Positions 8,097-17,683 of a stretch of 64,000 nt of DNA are shown piece after piece; position 1 is the first letter of the stretch; each line of letters opens with the position of its first letter. Source of the DNA: Flavobacteriales bacterium 34_180_T64 (GTDB lineage Bacteria > Bacteroidota > Bacteroidia > Flavobacteriales > Flavobacteriaceae); the NCBI GenBank assembly GCA_002162765.1, contig MAAR01000016.1, positions 89,769 through 153,768 on the forward strand, given 5' to 3'. The notes under the pieces were generated by a model. The model saw only the letters and a program-made list of their open reading frames with translations. It had not been told where the DNA came from and did not search any database. The position numbers were made by a program, and so were the translations under genes.

Positions 8097-8681
8097 ATGC
8101 AACAACTCAATAACATAACAGGAATCATACTAGCTGGTGGACAGAGCTCTAGAATGGGAACCGATAAAGGATTGCTTTCTTTAAATGGGCTATTATTTAT
8201 TGAACGCATTATAAAGGCTTTGAAACCATTAGTTGATGAGATCATAATTGTTAGTAATAATTCGATTTATGATCAATTTGGTTTTAAACGAGTTACTGAC
8301 AGTATTCAAAATGCTGGCCCACTCGCAGGATTGTATTCAGGATTACAGCAGACAACAACAAAAAACAATCTTGTTCTAAGCTGCGATGTTCCATTAATAA
8401 ACACAGAGGTTCTAAACGTATTAGTAAATAATATTGATGACAATTTTCAAGTCATTCAATTAAAAAGTCAAAACAAAACAATGCCATTAATCGCATTGTA
8501 TAATAAAGAATGCATGTACATATGTTTAGAGCTACTACAACAAGGTGAAAGACGTTTACGAAACGCTGTGAATCAATTACACACTAAAACGATCACTATT
8601 GATGCTAAATTTGATACCTGTGTAAATAACATAAATACGAAAGACGAATTAAACGCATTAAGAAATGACATTAAAGGTTAA
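8097..8681 (+). CDS. mobA: Molybdenum cofactor guanylyltransferase MobA
   Basis: MobA transfers GMP from GTP to Mo-molybdopterin to make the guanine dinucleotide cofactor that NapA and formate dehydrogenase need. The nucleotide-binding signature IILAGGQSSRMGTDKGLL is at residues 9-26, NAGPLAGLYSGL near residue 76, and SCDVPLINTEVL near residue 99. The length of 194 residues is normal. The next gene, moaD, starts 16 bp inside its 3' end. Confidence 0.93.
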   Translation: MQQLNNITGIILAGGQSSRMGTDKGLLSLNGLLFIERIIKALKPLVDEIIIVSNNSIYDQFGFKRVTDSIQNAGPLAGLYSGLQQTTTKNNLVLSCDVPLINTEVLNVLVNNIDDNFQVIQLKSQNKTMPLIALYNKECMYICLELLQQGERRLRNAVNQLHTKTITIDAKFDTCVNNINTKDELNALRNDIKG

Positions 8682-8898
8682 ATATTTTGGTTTAATAGCC
8701 GAGCTAACTGCGTGCGAAGAAGAATCTATAGAGATTTCAGCAACGAGCATTGCCGAATTGATTCAGTTTCTTAGCGAAAAATACCCGAGTCTGAAATCTA
8801 AAGATTTTCAAATAGCTCAAAACCGTGAAATCGCTTCAATCGAAACAACATTAACTGGAGAAGAAATAGCCCTGCTTCCTCCTTTTTCAGGTGGCTAA
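8665..8898 (+). CDS. moaD: Molybdopterin synthase small subunit MoaD
   Basis: This is a 77-residue ubiquitin-fold sulfur carrier. The C terminus is PPFSGG, the expected di-glycine that MoeB adenylates and that is then thiocarboxylated to donate sulfur to precursor Z. It begins inside mobA and its end overlaps a possible GTG start of moeB. It acts with MoaE encoded two genes downstream. Confidence 0.92.
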   Translation: MTLKVKYFGLIAELTACEEESIEISATSIAELIQFLSEKYPSLKSKDFQIAQNREIASIETTLTGEEIALLPPFSGG

Positions 8899-8902
8899 AA
8901 TT

Positions 8903-9979
8903 ATGAGTAGATATAGCAGACATATCGTATTATCCGAAATTGGTCACATCGGTCAAGAAAAATTATCAAAGGCCAAGGTTTTGGTCATTGGTGCAGGTGG
9001 ACTAGGCTGTCCCGTTTTACAATATTTAACGGCAGCAGGTATAGGAACAATTGGGGTCATAGATCATGATACTGTTGAAGTATCTAATTTACAACGTCAA
9101 ATTTTATTTGGCACTTCTTCATTAGGTCTTAACAAAGCACTCGCAGCAAAACGACGCTTAGAAGATTTGAATCCTACTATTACTATTCATGCTTATCCTG
9201 AAAAACTCACACATTCAAATGCCAAAAGCTATTTTGAAGCTTATGACATCATCGTGGATGGTACTGACAACTTTGAGACACGCTATTTAATTAGTGATAT
9301 GGCTATCATACAAAACAAACCGGTAGTTTATGCAGCTATCTTCAAATTTGAAGGACAAGTTTCTGTGTTCAATTACCAAAATGGACCTAGTTATCGCTGT
9401 GTGTTCCCAAATCCTCCAAATGAAGGATCGGTTTCAAATTGCTCCGAAGTTGGTGTTTTAGGTGTTCTTCCTGGAATAATTGGCAGCATGCAAGCCAATG
9501 AAGTTCTAAAGATTATACTTGATTTTGGATACATATTATCTGGAAAAATCCTGTGTTTCAATTCCAAAACTTCTGAGACCGCAATCATTAAAGTTTCGAA
9601 ATCTGAAACCGCTTTTAGCAAGGCTTTAAACAAAGATGCGTCTTTACAAAATGATTATATTCATACCTCATGTCCAACCGAAACCAGTCACATCTCAATT
9701 AAAGATGCACTAAAACTAACGAACACTGAATTTATAGATGTAAGAGAAATTCATGAGCAACCTAAACTTGACACGTTAAACCACCTCCAAATTCCTTTAC
9801 GAGAATTAGAACAAAAAATCACAGAAATTAATACAGATAAGACCTCAATTATTTTTTGCCAATCAGGCATCAGAAGTCAACAAGCGATTGGGCTCTTAAG
9901 AAAACATAACATTCAGAATAGTTACAGTCTTCGTGAAGGTGTATCTAAACTAATAGAAGAACTAAATATAAAAGCATAA
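8903..9979 (+). CDS. moeB: MoaD-activating enzyme MoeB with C-terminal rhodanese domain
   Basis: This E1-like enzyme adenylates the MoaD C terminus. From the ATG at 8903 (MSRYSRHIVLSEIG, the usual MoeB start; a GTG at 8891 would add four residues) it has the ATP-binding glycine loop VIGAGGLGCPVLQYL, SNLQRQ, VDGTDNFETRYL and NCSEVGVLGVLPG with the conserved cysteine. A rhodanese domain follows, from about residue 265, with IIFCQSGIRSQQA as its active-site loop, which may load sulfur. Each of the two zinc CxxC pairs of E. coli MoeB retains only one cysteine (PSYRC and TSCPTE), so the structural zinc is probably lost. Confidence 0.9.
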   Translation: MSRYSRHIVLSEIGHIGQEKLSKAKVLVIGAGGLGCPVLQYLTAAGIGTIGVIDHDTVEVSNLQRQILFGTSSLGLNKALAAKRRLEDLNPTITIHAYPEKLTHSNAKSYFEAYDIIVDGTDNFETRYLISDMAIIQNKPVVYAAIFKFEGQVSVFNYQNGPSYRCVFPNPPNEGSVSNCSEVGVLGVLPGIIGSMQANEVLKIILDFGYILSGKILCFNSKTSETAIIKVSKSETAFSKALNKDASLQNDYIHTSCPTETSHISIKDALKLTNTEFIDVREIHEQPKLDTLNHLQIPLRELEQKITEINTDKTSIIFCQSGIRSQQAIGLLRKHNIQNSYSLREGVSKLIEELNIKA

Positions 9980-10422
9980 TGAACGAAAAAAAAATAAAAA
10001 ACGTGTTTAAGGAAGGTGCTATTTCATCTGAATTCATTGGTCAAGCCATTGCGAAACACCAATCAAAAACAACTATTGGTGCTCATAATATTTTTTTAGG
10101 CCAAGTGCGTACTGATGAAATAAATGGTAAAAAAGTGTCAGCTATTATGTATACCGCATACGAAGACATGGCTAATGAAAAATTCCACGACATAAGAGAA
10201 GCTACCTTTAAAAAATTCAATTTAACCTGTATGCATATTTATCACAGTTTAGGACAAGTAAATACTGGTGAAATTTGTTTGTTTGTATTTGTATCATCTC
10301 CTCACCGCAAGGAAGTATTTGAAGCCTTAGAATATGTAGTTGAAGAAATTAAATCTAAAGCACCCGTTTTTGGTAAAGAATTTTTTGAAGACGACACCCA
10401 TCAATGGAAAGTAAATCAATAA
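9979..10422 (+). CDS. moaE: Molybdopterin synthase catalytic subunit MoaE
   Basis: The 147-residue large subunit of molybdopterin synthase converts cyclic pyranopterin to molybdopterin with sulfur from MoaD. Visible family features are NIFLGQVRTDEINGKKV near residue 37, YTAYEDMA, HIYHSLGQVNTGEICLFVFVSSPHRKEVFEAL, and KSKAPVFGKEFFEDDTHQW with the conserved lysines. The ATG shares one base with the moeB stop. Confidence 0.93.
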   Translation: MNEKKIKNVFKEGAISSEFIGQAIAKHQSKTTIGAHNIFLGQVRTDEINGKKVSAIMYTAYEDMANEKFHDIREATFKKFNLTCMHIYHSLGQVNTGEICLFVFVSSPHRKEVFEALEYVVEEIKSKAPVFGKEFFEDDTHQWKVNQ

Positions 10423-10425
10423 GCT

Positions 10426-11337
10426 ATGGTAGACATTACCCACAAAAATAACACCTTAAGAATCGCAACGGCCCAGGCCATTGTGAAAGTCAGCAAACAG
10501 GCTACAATAGAAGCCATCGAAACTGATACAGTTCCAAAAGGAAACGTTTTTGCAATGAGTAAAGCCGCTGGATTGCTAGGTGTAAAAAAAACGCCAGATA
10601 TTCTACCGGATTGCCACCCCTTACCAATTGAATACACAGGCATCGATTATACGGTCGATGGATTAGAAATAACAGTCACCTGTACTATTAAAACAATCTA
10701 CAAAACAGGCGTTGAAGTTGAAGCCATGCATGGTGCTAGTGTTGTCGCGTTGAATATGTACGATATGCTAAAACCAATTGACAAAGGCGTAGAAATTCAT
10801 CACATAAAACTTTTAAAGAAGAAAGGTGGGAAATCTGATTTTAAGGATCGTTTTAGAACCGAATTAAGAGCTGCAGTTATTGTGTGTTCCGATACTATTT
10901 CAGCAGGTCAAAAAGAAGATAAAGCAGGCAAAGCCATCATTGCCAAATTAGAAGAATCTAAGGTGCTAATTCATGATTATATTATCATTCCTGATGAAAA
11001 GGAACAAATACAAGCCAAAGTCAAATACTATGAATCTGAAAAAGTTGATCTCATCATATTTACTGGTGGCACTGGATTATCAGAAAGAGATGTAACCCCA
11101 GAAGCTCTTCATAGCTTAATCGACAGGAATATTCCTGGCATTGAAGAAGCGATTCGAAGTTACGGACAAGAACGAACGCCCTACTCTATGTTGTCTCGTA
11201 GTGTTGCTGGCACAATCAATAATACATTAGTATTGGCCTTACCAGGATCAACTAATGGCGCAAAAGAATCAATGGACGCAATTTTTCCAAGTGTATTACA
11301 CATATTTGGAATACTAAGAGGAGAACGACATAATTAA
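10426..11337 (+). CDS. moaCB: Fused MoaC-MoaB protein (cyclic pyranopterin synthase / molybdopterin adenylyltransferase)
   Basis: Residues 1 to about 150 are MoaC (MVDIT start; [53 protein letters not shown]), which with MoaA makes cyclic pyranopterin monophosphate from GTP. Residues from about 160 to 303 are MoaB/MogA ([42 protein letters not shown]), which adenylates molybdopterin. The join is a short charged linker ([13 protein letters not shown]). This fusion is known from Bacteroidota and explains why no separate moaC or mogA is present. Confidence 0.93.
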   Translation: MVDITHKNNTLRIATAQAIVKVSKQATIEAIETDTVPKGNVFAMSKAAGLLGVKKTPDILPDCHPLPIEYTGIDYTVDGLEITVTCTIKTIYKTGVEVEAMHGASVVALNMYDMLKPIDKGVEIHHIKLLKKKGGKSDFKDRFRTELRAAVIVCSDTISAGQKEDKAGKAIIAKLEESKVLIHDYIIIPDEKEQIQAKVKYYESEKVDLIIFTGGTGLSERDVTPEALHSLIDRNIPGIEEAIRSYGQERTPYSMLSRSVAGTINNTLVLALPGSTNGAKESMDAIFPSVLHIFGILRGERHN

Positions 11338-12344
11338 TGGAAAGAAATCAAAACATATTAAAAGACACATTTGGAAGACAGCATAGCTATTTGCGTATTT
11401 CGCTGACCGAATTATGCAATCTACGTTGCACGTATTGTATGCCAGCTGAAGGTATTCAATTGTCTCCAAGATCCCACATCATGAATTACGATGAAGTGTA
11501 TACAATAGCCAAAACTTTTGTAGATCATGGAGTAACAAAAATAAGACTGACAGGAGGCGAACCCCTTGTGCGAAAAGACGTTTCTATAATTTTAGCAAAA
11601 CTAGCCACGCTCAATGTAGAGCTTGCCATTAGTACCAATGCTGTTACCGTAGATCGCTTTATTGATATTTTTAAAGCCTGCAACATTCGCAACATTAATG
11701 TCAGTTTAGATTCATTAGTTGCCGAAAAATTCAATCAAATAACCAGACGGAATGATTTTGATAAGGTCTACAAGAATATTTTACTTTTAATTAAAGAAGG
11801 ATTCAATGTAAAACTGAATGCGGTTTTAATTAAAGACTTCAATGACAATGAGATTGTTGATTTTATAAATCTAACCAAGGAACTTCCAATATCTGTTCGG
11901 TTTATAGAATTCATGCCATTTGATGGCAATAAATGGGATAAAGCCAAAATGGTAACTTATACGGAAGTCATGACATTGGTGAATACTTCATTTGAAACGA
12001 ATGAAATTATACGAATTAAGGACGCCCCAAATGATACTTCTAAAAATTATAAAATTAAAGGCTATAAAGGCTCCTTTGCAATTATAAGTTCTGTCACTAA
12101 TCCGTTTTGTGATTCCTGCAATAGAATTCGCCTAACCGCTAATGGTCGACTTAAAAACTGTTTGTTTTCATCATCTGAATCTGATTTATTAACGCCTCTT
12201 CGTGCAGGAAAAAACATTGAACCAATCATACAAAAAGCCATTCGCGCTAAATTTAAAATTCGTGGTGGCATGGATACTTTAGAAAAACTAGAATCCCCTG
12301 AGTTACACAGTAAAAATAGAAGTATGATTTCTATAGGTGGTTAG
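11337..12344 (+). CDS. moaA: GTP 3',8-cyclase MoaA
   Basis: This radical SAM enzyme performs the first step of cofactor synthesis. The N-terminal [4Fe-4S] site is CNLRCTYC (about residues 27-34), the SAM-binding region includes LTGGEPLVRKD, and the C-terminal second cluster uses CDSCNRIRLTANGRLKNC. The protein ends in Gly-Gly, as needed for activity in MoaA. The length of 335 residues is standard. It is the last gene of the cofactor operon and overlaps moaCB by one base. Confidence 0.95.
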   Translation: MERNQNILKDTFGRQHSYLRISLTELCNLRCTYCMPAEGIQLSPRSHIMNYDEVYTIAKTFVDHGVTKIRLTGGEPLVRKDVSIILAKLATLNVELAISTNAVTVDRFIDIFKACNIRNINVSLDSLVAEKFNQITRRNDFDKVYKNILLLIKEGFNVKLNAVLIKDFNDNEIVDFINLTKELPISVRFIEFMPFDGNKWDKAKMVTYTEVMTLVNTSFETNEIIRIKDAPNDTSKNYKIKGYKGSFAIISSVTNPFCDSCNRIRLTANGRLKNCLFSSSESDLLTPLRAGKNIEPIIQKAIRAKFKIRGGMDTLEKLESPELHSKNRSMISIGG

Positions 12345-12352
12345 CTATTAAT

Positions 12353-12397
12353 TATGATTTTTATCATATTTCCTGATTCTGTACATGTCTATTTTTG
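12353..12397 (+). promoter_or_regulatory. nadA promoter with FNR-type palindrome
   Basis: TATTTTTG at 12390-12397 fits the Bacteroidota -7 element, with a weak -33 (TTTC, 12369-12372) 17 bp upstream and the nadA ATG 26 bp downstream. Immediately upstream at 12353-12368 lies a perfect 6-4-6 inverted repeat TATGAT-TTTT-ATCATA, closely resembling FNR/CRP-family operators. Its position abutting the -33 would suit an activator. Which regulator binds it is unknown. Confidence 0.55.
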
Positions 12398-12423
12398 CGC
12401 TTTAATGAATTGTACGAAGCAAA

Positions 12424-13347
12424 ATGGATTTAAGAGAAGAAATAAAGCGATTAAAGAAAGATAAGAATGCCATTATCTTGGCACATTATTACCAACGTCC
12501 AGAAATTCAAGACATAGCCGACTATGTAGGCGATAGCCTAGGTCTTGCTCAGAAGGCAGCAGAAACAGAAGCCGATATTATTGTATTTGCTGGTGTCCAT
12601 TTTATGGGGGAAACAGCTAAAATATTAAATCCCTCAAAAACAGTAATTCTACCTGATTTAGAAGCTGGTTGCTCTCTCGCAGAATCTTGCCCGCCAGAAG
12701 CTTTTAGTGAATTTGTAAAAACACATCCTAACAATACAGTCATCACTTATGTAAACTGCAGTGCAGAAGTAAAAGCCCTGACAGATATCGTTTGCACATC
12801 TTCCAATGCCTTGAAGATTGTGGAATCAATCCCAAAAGATCAACCCATCATTTTTGCACCAGATAGAAATTTGGGGCAATATCTCATCAATAAAACAGGT
12901 AGAGATATGCTGCTATGGGATGGTAGTTGTGTGGTACACGAAGCATTTTCCATCGAAAAACTCATCAAATTACACAAAGCATACCCAGATTATAAAATTA
13001 TTGCACATCCAGAGTCCGAAACACATATTTTAAAAACCGCTAGTTATATTGGATCCACTGCAGGTATGATCAATTATGTAAAAACACATCCTAATGAGAA
13101 ATTTATTGTGGCTACTGAAGCCGGTATTTTACACAAAATGCAGCAAGAAATGCCACAAACAGAGTTGATTCCTGCGCCAGCAAAAGATGATAACACTTGT
13201 GCTTGCAGTGAATGTTCGTTTATGAAACTAAATACCATGCAAAAACTTTACGATTGTTTACTAAATGAAAGTCCGCAAATTGATGTTGCCCAAGACATAA
13301 GGGAAAAGGCCTTAATTCCAATTCAGCGCATGTTAGAATTGTCTTAA
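12424..13347 (+). CDS. nadA: Quinolinate synthase NadA
   Basis: NadA condenses iminoaspartate with dihydroxyacetone phosphate to make quinolinate, in the cytoplasm, using an oxygen-sensitive [4Fe-4S] cluster. The 307-residue protein starts with [40 protein letters not shown] sequence and has cysteines in [17 protein letters not shown] with the family histidine, and the C-terminal [16 protein letters not shown]. It is followed 5 bp later by nadB, its partner. No other NAD gene (nadC) is in the window. Confidence 0.95.
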   Translation: MDLREEIKRLKKDKNAIILAHYYQRPEIQDIADYVGDSLGLAQKAAETEADIIVFAGVHFMGETAKILNPSKTVILPDLEAGCSLAESCPPEAFSEFVKTHPNNTVITYVNCSAEVKALTDIVCTSSNALKIVESIPKDQPIIFAPDRNLGQYLINKTGRDMLLWDGSCVVHEAFSIEKLIKLHKAYPDYKIIAHPESETHILKTASYIGSTAGMINYVKTHPNEKFIVATEAGILHKMQQEMPQTELIPAPAKDDNTCACSECSFMKLNTMQKLYDCLLNESPQIDVAQDIREKALIPIQRMLELS

Positions 13348-13352
13348 TCAAA

Positions 13353-14912
13353 ATGATAACAACAGACTATTTAGTTATTGGATCAGGTGTAGCAGGACTA
13401 ACATTCGCCGTTAAAATTGCTGAAAAATTTCCTAAAAAAACGGTTACTATCATCACCAAAGGCACTGAAGATGAATCCAATACGAAATATGCCCAGGGAG
13501 GTGTTGCAGTAGTGCTCGATTCAAAGGAAGATTCTTTTCGAAAACATATAGAAGACACTTTGATCGCAGGCGATGGATTGTGCGATAAAACAATCGTTGA
13601 CCTGGTCATAAAGGAAGGTCCAAAACGATTACAGGAACTCATCTTTTGGGGTGCCAATTTTGATTTGGATACCGAAGGGAATTTTGATTTAGGAAAGGAA
13701 GGCGGACATTCAGAATATCGTGTTGTACATCATAAAGATATTACTGGCTATGAAGTTGAACGTGCACTGCTGGAACGTGTGCATCAATTAACAAATATTA
13801 CCGTTTTATCACATCATTTCGCCTTAGACTTAATTACCGAACATCATTTGGAATATGAAAACCCAAAACAATTAACCTGTTATGGTGCGTATGTGTTATG
13901 TGAAAAATCAGGAAAAACACTAACCATACAAGCAGAAAACACCTTGTTAGCTTCTGGAGGTATTGGCTATGTATATGGTCACACTACCAATCCAGTTATT
14001 GCTACTGGAGATGGTATTGCTATGGCATATAGAGCGAAAGCTCAAATCAAAGATATGGAGTTTATTCAATTCCATCCAACAGTATTATACAATCCGGAAG
14101 GAGGCTCTTCTTTTTTGATTTCTGAAGCCGTGAGAGGTTTTGGTGCCTTTTTACGTGACAAAAACGGCTACAGATTTATGCCAGATTACGATGAAAGAGC
14201 CGAATTGGCTTCTAGAGATATCGTGTCTCAATGCATTGATAAAGAACTCAAAAAGTCTGGAGATGCTTATGTTTATTTAGATTGCACACATCTTGATATC
14301 TCAGCTTTTAACACCCATTTTCCGAATATTTACAATAAATGTAAAAGCTTACACATAGACATATCTAAAGATTGGATACCAGTTGTTCCTGCTTCTCATT
14401 ATTTATGTGGTGGTATTGAGGTAGATTCCAATGGAAGAACCTCCATAAATAATTTATTTGCCTGTGGAGAATGTACTAGAACTGGATTACACGGCGCGAA
14501 TAGATTAGCTTCCAATTCTTTATTAGAAGCCCTAGTGTATGCTCATAATATATTTAAATACCATTGCTTGAATGACACAAACTTGGATTTTGTTTTTATT
14601 CCATCATGGGATGACAACGGAACGAGTATCACAAAGGAGCACGTCATAATTCAGCATAATTTAAGAGAATTACAGGCCTTAATGCGGGATTATGTTGGCA
14701 TTGTAAGAAGCAATAATCGCCTAACAAAAGCCATCACACGATTAGACCTCATTTATAATGAAATAGAAACATTATACAAAACGTCAAAAATAGACACCTC
14801 TTTATGCGAATTAAGAAACATGATTAACGTGGCACATCTAATTATCAGCCAATCTTTAGAAAGAAAGGAAAACAGAGGTGGTTATTTTAATATTGACAAT
14901 ATAAAACCGTAA
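13353..14912 (+). CDS. nadB: L-aspartate oxidase NadB
   Basis: This FAD-dependent enzyme oxidises aspartate to iminoaspartate for NadA. The dinucleotide-binding motif is DYLVIGSGVAGLTFAVKIAE (residues 5-24); YAQGGVAVVL, EGGHSEYRVVHHKD, and the substrate-site region DMEFIQFHPTVLY and SEAVRGFGAFL follow, with HYLCGGIEVD and ANRLASNSLLEALVYA near residue 390. Length is 519 residues, normal for NadB. It ends 34 bp from the convergent fdhA stop; no clear terminator lies between. Confidence 0.94.
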   Translation: MITTDYLVIGSGVAGLTFAVKIAEKFPKKTVTIITKGTEDESNTKYAQGGVAVVLDSKEDSFRKHIEDTLIAGDGLCDKTIVDLVIKEGPKRLQELIFWGANFDLDTEGNFDLGKEGGHSEYRVVHHKDITGYEVERALLERVHQLTNITVLSHHFALDLITEHHLEYENPKQLTCYGAYVLCEKSGKTLTIQAENTLLASGGIGYVYGHTTNPVIATGDGIAMAYRAKAQIKDMEFIQFHPTVLYNPEGGSSFLISEAVRGFGAFLRDKNGYRFMPDYDERAELASRDIVSQCIDKELKKSGDAYVYLDCTHLDISAFNTHFPNIYNKCKSLHIDISKDWIPVVPASHYLCGGIEVDSNGRTSINNLFACGECTRTGLHGANRLASNSLLEALVYAHNIFKYHCLNDTNLDFVFIPSWDDNGTSITKEHVIIQHNLRELQALMRDYVGIVRSNNRLTKAITRLDLIYNEIETLYKTSKIDTSLCELRNMINVAHLIISQSLERKENRGGYFNIDNIKP

Positions 14913-14946
14913 TATATCAGACTACAATGGAGTCATTTATGTTCGC

Positions 14947-17673
14947 TTAAACCAACTCCTTTTTGTATTTTCCTTTACTTTTTCTAATTCTTACAGCAAC
15001 AACCTTGTATTCTGGACACATCGCCTCGGAATCATGAACGTCACCTGTTAAATTATTGATCATGATATCTGGAAAATGGAATGTTGTACTTAAAATACCC
15101 GGTTTCACCTCATCAGTAATACGTGCTTTCACATCAACCTTGCCTCTTGGAGATTCTAAACAAACAAAATCGCCATCACCAATTAAATGCGTTGCTGCGT
15201 CTTCTGGATTAATCATTAAATAATCATCCTTCAAAATTTCTTCATTGGCAGTTCGTCGTGTCATGGCTCCGCAATTATAATGTTCCAGTTCGCGATTCGT
15301 TGTTAGTATATACGGAAAGTCTTTTGCGTGAGACACTAATTCTTGAGTTTCTTCCCAAGCATTAAATTCAAAAAACCCTTTGCCTCTTTTAAAATCGACA
15401 GTATGCAATATTTGAGTATCAGTTCCATCTTTAGCAACTGGCCATTGTAAGCCATTTTCACCCAAATTCTCCCATGTAATTCCTGCGAAGAAAGGGACAA
15501 TTTGAGATATTTCTTCCAGCATGCCATCAGGTGTATAATCTGCTTGAGGATAGCCCATTTTATTCATAATATCCACAATAATTTGACCGTCAGGTTTAGA
15601 ACCAACAACAGGCTCAACAACTTGACGCACCGCTTGTACACGTCGTTCTCCATTGGTGAACGTGCCACTTTTTTCTAAAAATGAAGCTCCAGGTAATATG
15701 ACATCGGCATACTTGGCTGTTTCTGTCATAAATAACTCTTGAACAATTACAAGGTCTGTAGCTTCAAGTGCTTTAATTACTTTTTTAGTATTTGGATCCG
15801 TTTGAACAATATCTTCTCCAATAATCCATAATGCTTTTAACTTTCCTTCTAGAGCTGCGTCGAACATTTCAGGAATTTTATAGCCTATCATTTTTGGCAC
15901 ATCTACACCATAGAATTTATTGTACTTTTTGTTTACTTCTTCATCAGTCACATCAAAATATCCAGCGCCTTGGTGAGGCTGAACTCCCATATCTGCACTT
16001 CCCTGTACATTATTTTGTCCACGCAACGGATTGACTCCTACGCCACGTCTTCCTATATTTCCTGTCAACAAAGCTAAGTCAGCAATTTGAATGACCGTAA
16101 ACGTTCCTTGAGAATGTTCAGTAACACCTAAACCATGGAAAGACATTGCATTTGGAGCTTTAGCATAAGCTACAGCTGCAGCTTTTACGTCTTCTCTATT
16201 TACACCTGTTACTTCTTCAAGAGCATCTAAATCTATATGTAATATTTCATTTTGAAATGTATCAAATCCTTCTGTTCTACTCGCCACAAATGAAGCATCA
16301 ACTAATCCTTCAGTAATAATATAATACATCATCATATTAAGAAGTGCTACATTGGTACCTGGTCTTAATGCCAAATGATGGGTTGCATATCTCGCTAGTT
16401 CTGTTCGTCTTGGATCTATAACTATAGAAACATTGTCAGATTTCATTGCGAACTGTTTCAATTTTGCACCGGTTACAGGATGCGCATCCGTTGGGTTTGC
16501 GCCAATAACCATAATACAATTCGTGTCTTTCAAATCATCAATTGAATTGGTCGCTGCTCCTGTTCCAAAAGCGCGTTGCATTCCAAGAGCTGTTGGTGAA
16601 TGACAAACTCTAGCACAGCCATCAATATTATTAGTCCCAATAACGGTTCTAATAAACTTCTGCATCAGATAATTTTCTTCATTGGTACATCTCGCTGAAG
16701 ATATTCCGGCAATTGAATCTGAACCAAACTCCGTTTTATAATGACTTATTTTTGAAGCTATATATTCATAAACTTCGTCCCATGACACTTTTTCAAAAGT
16801 CCCATTTCGCTTAATCATTGGAGAATCTAAACGATCTTGATGATTATAAAATTTAAAAGCATAGCGTCCTTTAATACAGGTGTGTCCTTGATTTACTTCG
16901 GCGTCATAAGGTGCCGTAATGCTTAATATTTCACCATTACTCGTTGAGACTTCTAAGTTACAACCAACACCACAATAGGTACAAATTGTTCTCGTAGAAT
17001 CTGTAGCATAAATAGCTTTAGATTGAAAAACATCAGAAATCGCAGATGTTGGACATGCCTGAGAACAAGCACCACAACTCACACAATCGGAATCCATAAA
17101 AGAATCATCCAATCCTTTAATGATATGTGAATCAAATCCACGACCAGACATACTTAACACAAACTCTCCTTGCACTTCATCACAGGCTCTTACACAGCGA
17201 TAGCAGTTTATACATTTTGACAAATCTGAAGTCATATATGGATGGCTTAAATCCTTCATTCTATATAAATGATTATCACCTTCAGGATAACGGACTTCAC
17301 GTATTCCTACCTGAGCGGCAACGGTTTGCAATTCACAATTACCATTGACCTCACAGGTTAAACAATCTAGAGGATGGTCGGTTAAAACCAATTCTATAAT
17401 ATTTTTTCGCAGCGCTTTCACTGAATCTGTACTTGTATAAATATATTGTCCAGCAGCAACAGGTGAATGGCAAGATGCCATCGTTTTTACAGGACCACTT
17501 TCTTCAAGAGCTACTTCCACACTACAAACCCGACAAGACCCAAATGGGTCTAAATTTGGAGCATCACATAAGGTAGGAACCAGTCCGCTTTCTCTATAAC
17601 GTCGGATAAAATCCAACATGGTTTCACCTTCAACTATTTCAAATTCTTGATTATCTATATAAGCCGTTTTCAT
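14947..17673 (-). CDS. fdhA: NAD-dependent formate dehydrogenase, molybdenum catalytic subunit
   Basis: The 908-residue protein oxidises formate to CO2. It is built as a NuoG-like electron wire followed by a bis-MGD catalytic domain: a [2Fe-2S] site (Cys36, 47, 50, 68), a His100/Cys104/107/113 cluster, two ferredoxin clusters (Cys154-164 and Cys197-207), then the catalytic-domain cluster (Cys231, 234, 238, 266). The molybdenum ligand is Cys357 in GCARVCHSPTALG, so it is a cysteine and not a selenocysteine enzyme, followed by the conserved histidine. No export signal is present, so it should be cytoplasmic with FdhB as the NAD-reducing partner. It lies 10 bp after fdhB. Confidence 0.93.
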   Translation of the reverse strand: MKTAYIDNQEFEIVEGETMLDFIRRYRESGLVPTLCDAPNLDPFGSCRVCSVEVALEESGPVKTMASCHSPVAAGQYIYTSTDSVKALRKNIIELVLTDHPLDCLTCEVNGNCELQTVAAQVGIREVRYPEGDNHLYRMKDLSHPYMTSDLSKCINCYRCVRACDEVQGEFVLSMSGRGFDSHIIKGLDDSFMDSDCVSCGACSQACPTSAISDVFQSKAIYATDSTRTICTYCGVGCNLEVSTSNGEILSITAPYDAEVNQGHTCIKGRYAFKFYNHQDRLDSPMIKRNGTFEKVSWDEVYEYIASKISHYKTEFGSDSIAGISSARCTNEENYLMQKFIRTVIGTNNIDGCARVCHSPTALGMQRAFGTGAATNSIDDLKDTNCIMVIGANPTDAHPVTGAKLKQFAMKSDNVSIVIDPRRTELARYATHHLALRPGTNVALLNMMMYYIITEGLVDASFVASRTEGFDTFQNEILHIDLDALEEVTGVNREDVKAAAVAYAKAPNAMSFHGLGVTEHSQGTFTVIQIADLALLTGNIGRRGVGVNPLRGQNNVQGSADMGVQPHQGAGYFDVTDEEVNKKYNKFYGVDVPKMIGYKIPEMFDAALEGKLKALWIIGEDIVQTDPNTKKVIKALEATDLVIVQELFMTETAKYADVILPGASFLEKSGTFTNGERRVQAVRQVVEPVVGSKPDGQIIVDIMNKMGYPQADYTPDGMLEEISQIVPFFAGITWENLGENGLQWPVAKDGTDTQILHTVDFKRGKGFFEFNAWEETQELVSHAKDFPYILTTNRELEHYNCGAMTRRTANEEILKDDYLMINPEDAATHLIGDGDFVCLESPRGKVDVKARITDEVKPGILSTTFHFPDIMINNLTGDVHDSEAMCPEYKVVAVRIRKSKGKYKKELV

Positions 17674-17683
17674 AGGTTTTATT

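Noticed and set aside
14913..14946. Terminator between convergent nadB and fdhA
   Set aside because: The 34-bp gap shows no hairpin with a T-run in either direction.
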